Part shown: positions 53,001 through 64,000 of the stretch, one piece after another
How the letters are laid out: each line of letters starts with the position of its first letter
Numbering within the stretch: position 1 is the stretch's first letter
Position numbers and translations under genes: made by a program
The notes under the pieces: model-generated
What the model was told of the DNA's origin: nothing
The model's input: only the letters and a program-made list of their open reading frames with translations
The model's database searches: none
Source of the DNA: Nemertoderma westbladi
Lineage: Eukaryota; Xenacoelomorpha; Nemertodermatida; Nemertodermatidae
Direction of reading: 5' to 3'
Assembly: GCA_032718475.1 (NCBI GenBank)
Contig: JAUCBJ010007374.1
Location: 1 to 64,000 of the forward strand
DNA: 64,000 bases

Positions 53001-56000
53001 GACACTTTGACCTAGTGGACAGTTTGACCTTGTGGACAGTTTAAACCTTTTGGACACTTTTTAACCTTGTGGACAGTTTGACCTTGTGGACACTTTGACA
53101 TTGTGGATAGTTTGACCTTGTGGACACTTTGACCTAGTGGACAGTTTGACCTTGTGGACAGTTTAAACCTTTTGGACACTTTGACCTTGTGGATAGTTTG
53201 ACGTTTAGATAGTTTGACCTTGTGGACACTTTGACCTAGTGGACAGTTTGACCTTGTGGACAGTTTAAACCTTTTGGACACTTTGACCTTGTGGATAGTT
53301 TGACGTTTAGATAGTTTGACCTTGTGGACAGGTTGACCTTGTGGACAGTTTGACCTTGTGGACAGTTTGACCTTGTGGACACTTTGACATTGTGGATAGT
53401 TTGACCTTGTGGACACTTTGACCTAGTGGACAGTTTGACCTCTTGGACAGTTTAAACCTTTTGGACACTTTGACCTTGTGGACACTTTGACCTTGTGGAT
53501 AGTTTGACGTTTAGATAGTTTGACCTTGTGGACACTTTGACCTAGTGGACAGTTTGACCTTGTGGACAGTTTAAACCTTTTGGACACTTTGACCTTGTGG
53601 ACACTTTGACATTGTGGATAGTTTGACCTTGTGGACACTTTGACCTAGTGGACAGTTTGACCTCTTGGACAGTTTAAACCTTTTGGACACTTTGACCTTG
53701 TGGACACTTTGACATTGTGGATAGTTTGACCTTGTGGATAGTTTGACCTAGTGGACAGTTTGACCTTGTGGACAGTTTGACCTTGTGGACAGTTTGACCT
53801 TGTGGACACTTTGACATTGTGGACAGTTTGACCTTGTGGACAGTTTGACCTTGTGGACACTTTGACATTGTGGATAGTTTGACCTTGTGGATAGTTTGAC
53901 CTAGTGGACAGTTTGACCTTGTGGACAGTTTGACCTTGTGGACAGTTTGACCTTGTGGACACTTTGACATTGTGGACAGTTTGACCTTGTGCACAGTTTG
54001 ACCTTGTGGACAGTTTAATCTTTTGGACACTTTGACCTTGTGGACAGTTTGACCTTGTGGACACTTTGACATTGTGGACAGTTTTACCTTTTGGACACTT
54101 TGACCTTGTGGACAGTTTAACCTTTTGGACACTTTGACCTTGTGGACAGTTTGACCTTGTGAACACTTTGACCTTGTGGACAGTTTGACCTTTTGGACAG
54201 TTTGACCTTTTGGACACTTTGACCTTGTGGGCACTTTGACCTTGTGGACAGTTTAACCTTGTGGACAGTTTAACCTTGTAGACAGTTTATCCTTAAGGAC
54301 AGTTTAACCATGTGGACACTTTGACCTTGTGGACAGTTTGACCTTTTGGACACTTTGACCTTTTGGACACTTTGACCTTTTGGACACTTTGACCTTGTGG
54401 ACAGTTTAACCTTGTGGACAGTTAGACCTTGTGGACACTTTGACCTTGTGGACAGTTTGACCTTTTGGACACTTTGACCTTTTGGACACTTTGACCTTTT
54501 GGACACTTTGACCTTGTGGACAGTTTAACCTTGTGGACAGTTAGACCTTGTGGACACTTTGACCTTGTGGACACTTTGACCTTGTGGACACTTTGACCTT
54601 GTGCACAGTTTGACCTTGTGGACAGTTTAACCTTTTGGACACTTTGACCTTGTGCACAGTTGGACCTTGTGGACGGTTTAACCTTGTGGACAGTTTAACC
54701 TTGTGGACAGTTTGACCTTGTGGACACTTTGACCTTGTGGACACTTTGACCTTGTGGACACTTTGACCTTGTGCACAGTTGGACCTTGTGGACGGTTTAA
54801 CCTTTTCGACACTTTGACCTTGTGGACAGTTTAACCTTGTGGACACTTTGACCTAGTGGACAGTTTGACCTTGTGGACAGTTTAACCTTGTGGACACTTT
54901 GACCTAGTGGACAGTTTGACCTTGTGGACAGTTTAAACATTTTGGATACTTTGACCTTGTGGACAGGTTGACCTTGTGGACAGTTTGACCTTGTGGACAG
55001 TTTGACCTTGTGGACACTTTGACATTGTGGATAGTTTGACCTTGTGGACACTTTGACCTAGTGGACAGTTTGACCTTGTGGACAGTTTAAACCTTTTGGA
55101 CACTTTGACCTTGTGGAAAGTTTGACCTTGTGGATAGTTTGACCTTGTGGATAGTTTGACCTTGTGGACACTTTGACATTGTGGACAGTTTAACCATGTG
55201 GACACTTTGACCTTGTGAAAACTTTGACCTTGTGGACAGTTTGACCTTGTGGACAGTTTGACCTTGTGGACAGTTTGACCTAGTGGACAGTTTGACCTAG
55301 TGGACAGTTTGACCTTGTGGACACTTTGACATTGTGGACAGTTTAACCATGTGGACACTTTGACCTTGTGAAAACTTTGACCTTGTGGACAGTTTGACCT
55401 TGCGGACAGTTTGACCTTGTGGACAGTTTAACCTTGTGGACACTTTGACCTAGTGGACAGTTTGACCTTGTGGACAGTTTAAACCTTTTGGACACTTTGA
55501 CCTTGTGGACACTTTGACCTTGTGGACACTTTGACCTAGTGGACAGTTTGACCTTGTGGACAGTTTAAACCTTTTGGACACTTTTTAACCTTGTGGACAG
55601 TTTGACCTTGTGGACACTTTGACATTGTGGATAGTTTGACCTTGTGGACACTTTGACCTAGTGGACAGTTTGACCTTGTGGACAGTTTAAACCTTTTGGA
55701 CACTTTGACCTTGTGGATAGTTTGACGTTTAGATAGTTTGACCTTGTGGACAGGTTGACCTTGTGGACAGTTTGACCTTGTGGACAGTTTGACCTTGTGG
55801 ACACTTTGACATTGTGGATAGTTTGACCTTGTGGACACTTTGACCTAGTGGACAGTTTGACCTCTTGGACAGTTTAAACCTTTTGGACACTTTGACCTTG
55901 TGGACAGTTTGACCTTGTGGACACTTTGACATCGTGGATAGTTTGACCTTGTGGATAGTTTGACCTAGTGGACAGTTTGACCTTGTGGACAGTTTGACCT

Positions 56001-57630
56001 TGTGGACAGTTTGACCTTGTGGACACTTTGACATTGTGGACAGTTTGACCTTGTGGATAGTTTGACCTTGTGGACAGTTTGACCTTGTGGACAGTTTGAC
56101 CTTGTGGACAGTTTAACCTTGTGGACACTTTGACCTAGTGGACAGTTTGACCTAGTGGACAGTTTGACCTTGTGGACACTTTGACATTGTGGACAGTTTA
56201 ACCATGTGGACACTTTGACCTTGTGAAAACTTTGACCTTGTGGACAGTTTGACCTTGCGGACAGTTTGACCTTGTGGACAGTTTAACCTTGTGGACACTT
56301 TGACCTAGTGGACAGTTTGACCTTGTGGACAGTTTAAACCTTTTGGACACTTTGACCTTGTGGACACTTTGACCTTGTGGATAGTTTGACCTTGTGGACA
56401 CTTTGACCTAGTGGACAGTTTGACCTTGTGGACAGTTTAAACCTTTTGGACACTTTTTAACCTTGTGGACAGTTTGACCTTGTGGACACTTTGACATTGT
56501 GGATAGTTTGACCTTGTGGACACTTTGACCTAGTGGACAGTTTGACCTTGTGGACAGTTTAAACCTTTTGGACACTTTGACCTTGTGGATAGTTTGACGT
56601 TTAGATAGTTTGACCTTGTGGACAGGTTGACCTTGTGGACAGTTTGACCTTGTGGACAGTTTGACCTTGTGGACACTTTGACATTGTGGATAGTTTGACC
56701 TTGTGGACACTTTGACCTAGTGGACAGTTTGACCTTGTGGACAGTTTAAACCTTTTGGACACTTTGACCTTGTGGATAGTTTGACGTTTAGATAGTTTGA
56801 CCTTGTGGACAGGTTGACCTTGTGGACAGTTTGACCTTGTGGACAGTTTGACCTTGTGGACACTTTGACATTGTGGATAGTTTGACCTTGTGGACACTTT
56901 GACCTAGTGGACAGTTTGACCTCTTGGACAGTTTAAACCTTTTGGACACTTTGACCTTGTGGACAGTTTGACCTTGTGGACACTTTGACATTGTGGACAG
57001 TTTGACCTTGTGGACAGTTTGACCTTGTGGATGGTTTGACCTTGTGGACAGTTTGACCTTGTGGACAGTTTAAACCTTTTGGACACTTTGACCTTGTGGA
57101 TAGTTTGACGTTTAGATAGTTTGACCTTGTGGACAGGTTGACCTTGTGGACAGTTTGACCTTGTGGACAGTTTGACCTTGTGGACACTTTGACATTGTGG
57201 ATAGTTTGACCTTGTGGACACTTTGACCTAGTGGACAGTTTGACCTCTTGGACAGTTTAAACCTTTTGGACACTTTGACCTTGTGGACAGTTTGACCTTG
57301 TGGACAGTTTGAACCTTTTGGACACTTTGACCTTGTGGACAGTTTGACCTTGTGGACAGTTTGACCTTGTGGACAGGTTGACCTTGTGGACAGTTTGACC
57401 TTGTGGACAGTTTGACCTTGTGGACACTTTGACATTGTGGATAGTTTGACCTTGTGGACACTTTGACCTAGTGGACAGTTTGACCTCTGTGGACAGTTTA
57501 AACCTTTTGGACACTTTGACCTTGTGGACAGTTTGACCTTGTGGACACTTTGACATTGTGGACAGTTTGACCTTGTGGACAGTTTGACCTTGTGGATGGT
57601 TTGACCTTGTGGATAGTTTGACCTTGTTGA
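50030..57630 (+). repeat. 17-bp satellite array (7.6 kb)
   Basis: About 440 units of GTGGACAGTTTGACCTT with a limited set of variants (ACACTTTG, GATAGTTTG, TTTAACC, GACATT, GACCTA, TTTTGGAC). The array has larger organisation. The shortened variant GACGTTTAGATAG recurs at spacings of 102, 204 and 187 bp, all multiples of 17. A block around 51401-51880 is repeated at 54281-54760. The minus-strand unit has no stop codon in any frame, so many overlapping frames stay open (up to 253 codons) with the 17-residue period expected from a 17-bp repeat. Confidence 0.95.
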
Positions 57631-58588
57631 TTACTGGATACTTGAGGTTTCGGTTGCCTCTGGTGTTTCGTATTTCACGTTCACCCATCATTTTACTTTA
57701 GTTTCCTTACTTACGCCGAGATACTACTTATAACCATGTCCTGGAATAGTGTCTTTATTCAAGCACCCGTCGCCCCCCTAAATTATTCTACAAATCTTAA
57801 TAAGATTGCAAGAAATAATTTTAAAACAGAGTTAGTTTTACCTCACAAATGTTTACTGGGTGGGTGAGTCAGGATGTTTCTTTTTGGTTAAAGAATAACT
57901 GCGACTGGTAAAACATCGAATGAGACATCCTTTTTAAACGCTGTTTCTAGCTAAAGATTGAAAGCGAAAACAATTCCGACTCACTCGAGAGGAGATAATT
58001 CCACTGCATAAAGTAACATAGACCTCTGAGTACTGATTTTACTGTCCCACGTTTAAGTGAAAGTAAAATGGTGGGTTTATTTTCTGACCAAAAAGCTCAT
58101 TAATATTGAATAAACATTTATTTAGAACAATACACATTCCAGATAGATGCCACGGAAGCTAATAAATAAATACAAAATTAATAAATTCACATTAAAATAA
58201 TAAACCAGTATATTATACCTAAAATAGGTACTTTCGAGTAATTTAATTGGTCCTACAATAATTGCGAGGGTCAGAAATTACTACACATTATATTCACCCT
58301 ATTAGCACGGGGGGGGGGGGGGGGGGGGTGGGTTGTATAATTATCACCCCAACAAAACGCCTAGAGACTCTCAACATCGATTACTGGAGAAATTTTGGTC
58401 CAACAAAAAAAAAGTGAAACACACATGTTTAACATTTTACATCTTTGAAACGATTTATATCAAATATTTCTTGGATAAGGGATTTTATGTGACGCTGTTG
58501 GGCCAAATACCATACTTGGAGCTGGAAAAGGGGCATACATTCAATTGTTTGGCCAAATTTACGGCGATATACTGTTACCGTTTAGAGT
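57631..58588. other. Intergenic DNA between satellite arrays, poly-G run
   Basis: No gene is recognised. A run of 20 G lies at 58309-58328. An 85-codon frame at 58333-58590 has no recognisable content. Confidence 0.4.
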
Positions 58589-61500
58589 GAACAACAAGAG
58601 ATTGCGTCTCCTACTCTCTGAGTGAACCACAAGATATTGCGTCTCCTACTCTCTGAGTGAACCACAAGAGATTGCGTCTCCTACTCTCTGAGTGAACCAC
58701 AAGAGATTGCGTCTCCTAATCTCTGTGTGAACCACAAGAGATTGCGTCTCCTACTCACTAAGTGAACCACAAGAGATTGCGTCTCCTACTATCTGAGTGA
58801 ACCACAAGAGATTGCGTCTCCTACTCTCTAAGTGAACCACAAGAGATTGCGTCTCCTACTCTCTGAGTGAACAACAAGAGATTGCGTCTCCTACTCTCTG
58901 AGTGAACCACAAGAGATTGCGTCTTCTACTCTCTGAGTGAACCACAAGAGATTGCGTCTCCTACTCTCTGAGTGAACAACAAGAGATTGCGTCTCCTACT
59001 CTCTGAGTGAACCACAAGAGATTGCGTCTCCTACTCTCTGAGTGAACCACAAGAGCTGCGTCTCCTACTCTTTGAGTGAACCACAAGAGATTGCGTCTCC
59101 TACTCTCTGAGTGAACAACAAGAGATTGCGTCTCCTACTCTCTGAGTGAACCACAAGAGATTGCGTCTTCTACTCTCTGAGTGAACCACAAGAGATTGCG
59201 TCTCCTACTCTCTGAGTGAACCACAAGAGATTGCGTCTTCTACTCTCTGAGTGAACCACAAGAGATTGCGTCTCCTACTCTCTAAGTGAACCACAAGAGA
59301 TTGCGTCTTCTACTCTCTGAGTGAACCACAAGAGATTGCGTCTCCTACTCTCTGAGTGAACAACAAGAGATTGCGTCTCCAACTCTCTGAGTGAACCACA
59401 AGAGATTGCGTCTCCTACTCTCTGAGTGAACCACAAGAGATTGCGTCTCCTACTCTCTAAGTGAACCACAAGAGATTGCGTCGCCTACTCTCTAAGTGGA
59501 CCACAAGATATTGCGTCTTCTACTCTCTAAGTGAACCACAAGAGATTGCGTCTCCTACTATCTAAGTGAACCACAAGAGATTGCGTCTCCTACTCACTCT
59601 CTAAGTGAACCACAAGAGATTGCGTCTCCTACTCTCTAAGTGAACCACAAGAGATTGCGTCTCCTACTCTCTAAGTGAACCACAAGAGATTGCGTCTCCT
59701 ATTCTATGAGTGAACCACAACAGATTGCGTCTCCTACTATCTAAGTGAACTACAAGAGATTGCGTCTCCTACTCTCTGAGTGAACCACAAGAGATTGCGT
59801 CTCCTACTCTCTAAGTGAACCACAAGAAATTGCGTCTCCTACTCTCTAAGTGAACCACAAGAGATTGCGTCTCCTACTCTCTAAGAGATTGCGTCTTCTA
59901 CTCTCTGAGTGAACCACAAGAGATTGCGTCTCCTACTCTCTAAGTGAACCACAAGAAATTGCGTCTCCTACTCTCTAAGTGAACCACAAGAGATTGCGTC
60001 TCCTACTCTCTAAGAGATTGCGTCTTCTACTCTCTGAGTGAACCACAAGAGATTGCGTCTCCTACTCTCTAAGAGATTGCGTCTTCTACTCTCTGAGTGA
60101 ACCACAAGAGATTGCGTCTCCTACTCTCTGAGTGAACAACAAGAGATTGCGTCTCCTACTCTCTAAGTGAACCACAAGAGATTGCGTCTCCTACTCTCTA
60201 AGAGATTGCGTCTCCTATTCTATGAGTGAACCACAACAGATTGCGTCTCCTACTCTCTAAGTGAACTACAAGAGATTGCGTCTCCTACTCTCTGAGTGAA
60301 CCACAAGAGATTGCGTCTCCTAAAGTGAACCACAAGAAATTGCGTCTCCTACTCTCTAAGTGAACCACAAGAGATTGCGTCTCCTACTCTCTAAGAGATT
60401 GCGTCTTCTACTCTCTGAGTGAACCACAAGAGATTGCGTCTCCTACTCTCTAAGTGAACCACAAGAGATTGCGTCGCCTACTCTCTAAGTGGACCACAAG
60501 ATATTGCGTCTTCTACTCTCTAAGTGAACCACAAGAGATTGCGTCTCCTACTATCTAAGTGAACCACAAGAGATTGCGTCTCCTACTCACTCTCTAAGTG
60601 AACCACAAGAGATTGCGTCTCCTACTCTCTAAGTGAACCACAAGAGATTGCGTCTCCTACTCTCTAAGTGAACCACAAGAGATTGCGTCTCCTATTCTAT
60701 GAGTGAACCACAACAGATTGCGTCTCCTACTCTCTGAGTGAACCACAACAGATTGCGTCTCCTACTCTCTAAGTGAACTACAAGAGATTGCGTCTCCTAC
60801 TCTCTAAGTGAACCACAAGAGATTGCGTCTCCTACTCTCTAAGAGATTGCGTCTTCTACTCTCTGAGTGAACCACAAGAGATTGCGTCTCCTACTCTCTA
60901 AGTGAACCACAAGAGATTGCGTCGCCTACTCACTCTCTAAGTGAACCACAAGAGATTGCGTCTCCTACTCTCTAAGTGAACCACAAGAGATTGCGTCTCC
61001 TACTCTCTAAGTGAACCACAAGAGATTGCGTCTCCTATTCTATGAGTGAACCACAACAGATTGCGTCTCCTACTCTCTAAGTGAACCACAAGAAATTGCG
61101 TCTCCTACTCTCTAAGTGAACCACAAGAGATTGCGTCTCCTACTCTCTAAGAGATTGCGTCTTCTACTCTCTGAGTGAACCACAAGAGATTGCGTCTCCT
61201 ACTCTCTAAGTGAACCACAAGAAATTGCGTCTCCTACTCTCTAAGTGAACCACAAGAGATTGCGTCTCCTACTCTCTAAGAGATTGCGTCTTCTACTCTC
61301 TGAGTGAACCACAAGAGATTGCGTCTCCTACTCTCTAAGAGATTGGGTATCCTACTCTCTAAGAGATTGCGTCTCCTACTCTCTAAGAGATTGCGTCTCC
61401 TACTCTCTAAGAGATTGCGTCTCCTACTCTCTAAGAGATTGCGTCTCCTACTCTCTAAGAGATTGCGTCTCCTACTCTCTACGAGATTGCGTCTCCTACT

Positions 61501-61672
61501 CTCTGAGTGAACCACAAGAGATTGCGTCTCCTACTCTCTGAGTGAACCACAAGAGATTGTGTCTCCTACTCTCTGAGTGAACCACAAGAGATTGCGTCTC
61601 CTACTCTCTAAGAGATTGCGTCTCCTACTCTCTAAGAGATTGCGTCTCCTACTCTCTAATCTCAGTTAGAGC
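58589..61672 (+). repeat. 35-bp minisatellite array with a 24-bp derivative
   Basis: About 88 units combine GTGAACCACA with AGAGATTGCGTCTCCTACTC plus TCTGA or TCTAA. Towards the right end (about 61315-61670) the unit shortens to 24 bp through loss of the 11-bp part containing GTGAACCACA. That short form is also sprinkled earlier (for example near 59880 and 60010). Longer blocks repeat, such as 59500-59720 and 60490-60720. It is non-coding. Confidence 0.95.
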
Positions 61673-61928
61673 CCTATCGTATAGTTTACCATATTTTATT
61701 TATCTTTCATTCGTTTCCAAACCAACAGATCTTCCTTAACCCAGTCCCAATGCTAATAGGGATTTAATACAAAGTTAATAGTCAAACATTAAATAGTAAA
61801 AGTTATTAATTAGTGGCAGTCCGCAGACTCAACAATAGGGATGTGGGGAGCGCCACGAGTCCAGATACTAATTATTAGTAAACTATATTTGGCAAACAAT
61901 GTCAAATATATACGAACTACGAAACAGT
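61673..61928. other. Short intergenic stretch
   Basis: AT-rich, with nothing recognised before the inverted repeat at 61929. Confidence 0.3.
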
Positions 61929-63634
61929 TATATCGTGACCAAAGAGCCAGAACAACACTCACCAAAAAATGTGGTTTCGAGAAAAATTCAAAAAAACCTT
62001 CTCATTTCCTTCTATATGGATCCCGTCTCCTAATTTTTTCAAAAGAGGTCTGGGAAGATACAATGATACATTTTATAATAGTCGATAGCATTCAGAATAA
62101 ATTTTGTTAATGAAAAAAAAACTGTTTTTTCGATATTTTCCAAAGAGGCAAAACAACACATACTGAAATTTAACATTAACTCTAGTCTGTGTGTGTTGTT
62201 TTACCTCTAGGATTTTATCACAGAAACAGAACGACTCACGTCATTCCTCGACTATTGAATGGTGTTTTTCCTGGCAAAGTATGGTAGAGCAAAGTGTGGT
62301 ATGTGTTGTTTTACCTCTAACAGTTTTCAACTTTTATGTTGTGAGGGTTGTTCTGGTTTTCCATTTCTCCTAAACGGACTGACATACAAGTCTAGGATTT
62401 TAACATAATAAGTGTGGTATGTGTTGTTTTACTTCTAACAGTTTTCAACTTATATGTTGTGAGGGTTGTTCTGGTTTTTCATTTCTCCTAAACGGACTGA
62501 CATACAAGTCTAGGATTTTAACATAATAAGTGTGGTATGTGTTGTTTTACCTCTAACGGTTTTCCACTTTTATGTTGTGAGGGTTGTTCTGGTTTTCCAT
62601 ATTTCCTAAACGGACTGACATACAAGTCTAGGATTTTAACATAATAAGTGTGGTATGTGTTGTTTTACCTCTAACGGTTTTCAACTTTTATGTTGTGAGG
62701 GTTGTTCTGGTTTTCCATATTTCCTAAACGGACTGACATACAAGTCTAGGATTTTAACATAATAAGTGTGGTATGTGTTGTTTTACCTCTAACGGTTTTC
62801 AACTTTTATGTTGTGAGGGTTGTTCTGGTTTTCCATATTTCCTAAACGGACTGACATACAAGTCTAGGATTTTAACATAATAAGTGTGGTATGTGTTGTT
62901 TTACCTCTAACAGTTTTCAACTTATATGTTGTGAGGGTTGTTCTGGTTTTCCATATCTCCTAAACGGACTGACACACAAGTCTAGGATTTTAACATAATA
63001 AGTGTGGTATGTGTTGTTTTACCTCTAACAGTTTTCAACTTATGTTGTGAGGGTTGTTCTGGTTTTCCATTTCTCCTAAACGGACTGACATACAAGTCTA
63101 GGATTTTAACATAATAAGTGTGGTATGTGTTGTTTTACCTCTAACAGTTTTCAACTTTTATGTTGTGAGGGTTGTTCTGGTTTTCCATTTCTCCTAAACG
63201 GACTGACATACAAGTCTAGGATTTTAACATAATAAGTGTGGTATGTGTTGTTTTACCTCTAACAGTTTTCAACTTATATGTTGTGAGGGTTGTTCTGGTT
63301 TTTCATTTCTCCTAAACGGACTGACATACAAGTCTAGGATTTTAACATAATAAGTGTGGTATGTGTTGTTTTACCTCTAACGGTTTTCAACTTTTATGTT
63401 GTGAGGGTTGTTCTGGTTTTCCATATTTCCTAAACGGACTGACATACAAGTCTAGGATTTTAACATAATAAGTGTGGTATGTGTTGTTTTACCTCTAACG
63501 GTTTTCAACTTCTATGTTGTGAGGGCTGACATACAAGTCTAGGATTTTAACATAAGATGTAGAACGCCATCTTGAGTAATTTTGGTGAAAAAAATTTGTG
63601 GTATGTGTTGTTCTGGCTCTATAGTCACGATATG
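61929..63634. mobile_element. Inverted-repeat element carrying the 118-bp array
   Basis: A sequence of about 30 bp at 61929-61958 (TATATCGTGACC, AAGAGCCAGAACAACAC) is inverted with few differences at 63605-63634. A second inverted pair lies nearer the array (GAGGCAAAACAACACATA near 62143-62160 against GTATGTGTTGTTTTACCTC in each array unit). No target duplication or transposase is seen. Confidence 0.55.
62292..63565 (+). repeat. 118-bp tandem array, about 11 copies
   Basis: Units start AAGTGTGGTATGTGTTG at 62292, 62410, 62528 and so on to 63472. They contain GTTGTGAGGGTTGTTCTGG and CCTAAACGGACTGACATAC. The last unit is shortened. Identity is high, so the array is young or homogenised. Confidence 0.9.
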
Positions 63635-63775
63635 ACAAATGATTCTATGCTAATTATTAATGATGAAACATTGTTAATAGCAAAAATAATGAATCAGAAG
63701 CGAAAATTAGAACCCGAGATGAAATTTCCTACTCATATATTACAAATAACAGATAATTCAACCTGAACTCGACAA

Positions 63776-64000
63776 TTGCCCAGCGTCACGTGATTGGTCA
63801 ATCCTTAGAGAAGCAGGATTGCCCGACGTAACGTGATTGGCCAATAATTTGGATCGCAGGATTGCCCAGCGTCACGTGATTGGTCAATCCTTAGAGAAGC
63901 AGGATGGCCCGGCGTCACGTGATTGGCCAATCCTTTGGGTAGCTGGATTGCCCGGCGTCACGTGATTGGCAGATACTTTGGGTAGGCGGGTTAGCAGTCC
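63776..64000 (+). repeat. 43-bp tandem repeat with E-box and CCAAT motifs, reaching the window edge
   Basis: Five units at an exact 43-bp period carry TCACGTGATTGG (TCACGTGA at 63786, 63872, 63915 and 63958; the second unit, at 63829, reads TAACGTGA). Each unit has the palindromic E-box CACGTG, except the second, followed at once by ATTGG, the inverse of CCAAT, and usually CCAAT again on the other side. It may be a promoter or a minisatellite. Confidence 0.75.

Noticed and set aside
49865-57691. Dozens of overlapping minus-strand frames with a Cys/Pro/Gln/Lys-rich 17-residue repeat
   Set aside because: They are one 17-bp satellite read in three frames; identical peptides in all frames show there is no selection on any one.
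58589-61672. A CRISPR-like array
   Set aside because: The whole 35-bp unit repeats, with no unique spacers, and the DNA is eukaryotic.

Overview
This is animal (metazoan) nuclear DNA with few genes and many repeats. The recognisable host genes are animal orthologues: a CABIN1-like TPR protein, mitochondrial ribosomal protein bL33m, and a MAP3K20/ZAK-like kinase. They are embedded in BEL/Pao, MULE, hAT-like, LINE and tRNA-derived SINE sequence. The non-coding DNA is AT-rich but studded with the palindromes ACCGGT and AGGCCT and with poly-G/poly-C runs. This fits a repeat-rich aquatic invertebrate, but I cannot name the species from sequence alone.

Layout. 1-349 (minus) is the start of an unidentified coding region that runs off the left edge. 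350-3640 is intergenic, with degenerate tandem repeats and a 932-bp hAT-like non-autonomous element with an exact 8-bp target duplication. About 3645-8245 is a 42-bp minisatellite with higher-order organisation. 8600-14438 (minus) holds MRPL33 followed about 95 bp later by CABIN1, both without introns in their coding sequence and possibly co-transcribed. 14486-16953 is a 2.47-kb giant foldback element with an exact 8-bp target duplication, inserted about 40 bp upstream of the MRPL33 start codon. 17.0-21.7 kb is a thicket of nested inverted-repeat elements.

21.75-33.3 kb (minus) contains the remains of two BEL/Pao retrotransposons. The larger one is interrupted by a MULE (23992-26901) whose terminal repeats are themselves arrays of a 15-bp repeat, and by a second composite insertion (28798-30824). 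34.0-45.65 kb carries a tandem duplication of a GC-rich, intron-free ZAK-like kinase gene. The first copy is truncated and has lost its C-terminal 175 residues; the second (907 aa) is intact. Between them lies a LINE 3' end that was itself split by a second hAT-like element, which carries a 12-bp minisatellite in both orientations.

45.65-50.0 kb is intergenic with small foldback elements. 50.03-57.63 kb is a 7.6-kb array of a 17-bp unit, 58.59-61.67 kb a 35-bp array, and 62.29-63.57 kb a 118-bp array inside a pair of long inverted repeats. The window ends in a 43-bp tandem repeat in which each unit carries an E-box palindrome next to an inverted CCAAT box.

MRPL33 works in mitochondrial translation, CABIN1 in the HIRA H3.3 chaperone complex, and ZAK in ribosome-stress MAPK signalling. 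The sequence does not show a shared pathway. The most interesting themes are the possible MRPL33-CABIN1 operon with splice acceptors close to start codons, the recent ZAK duplication with domain loss, and several transposons that carry satellite arrays inside their ends.
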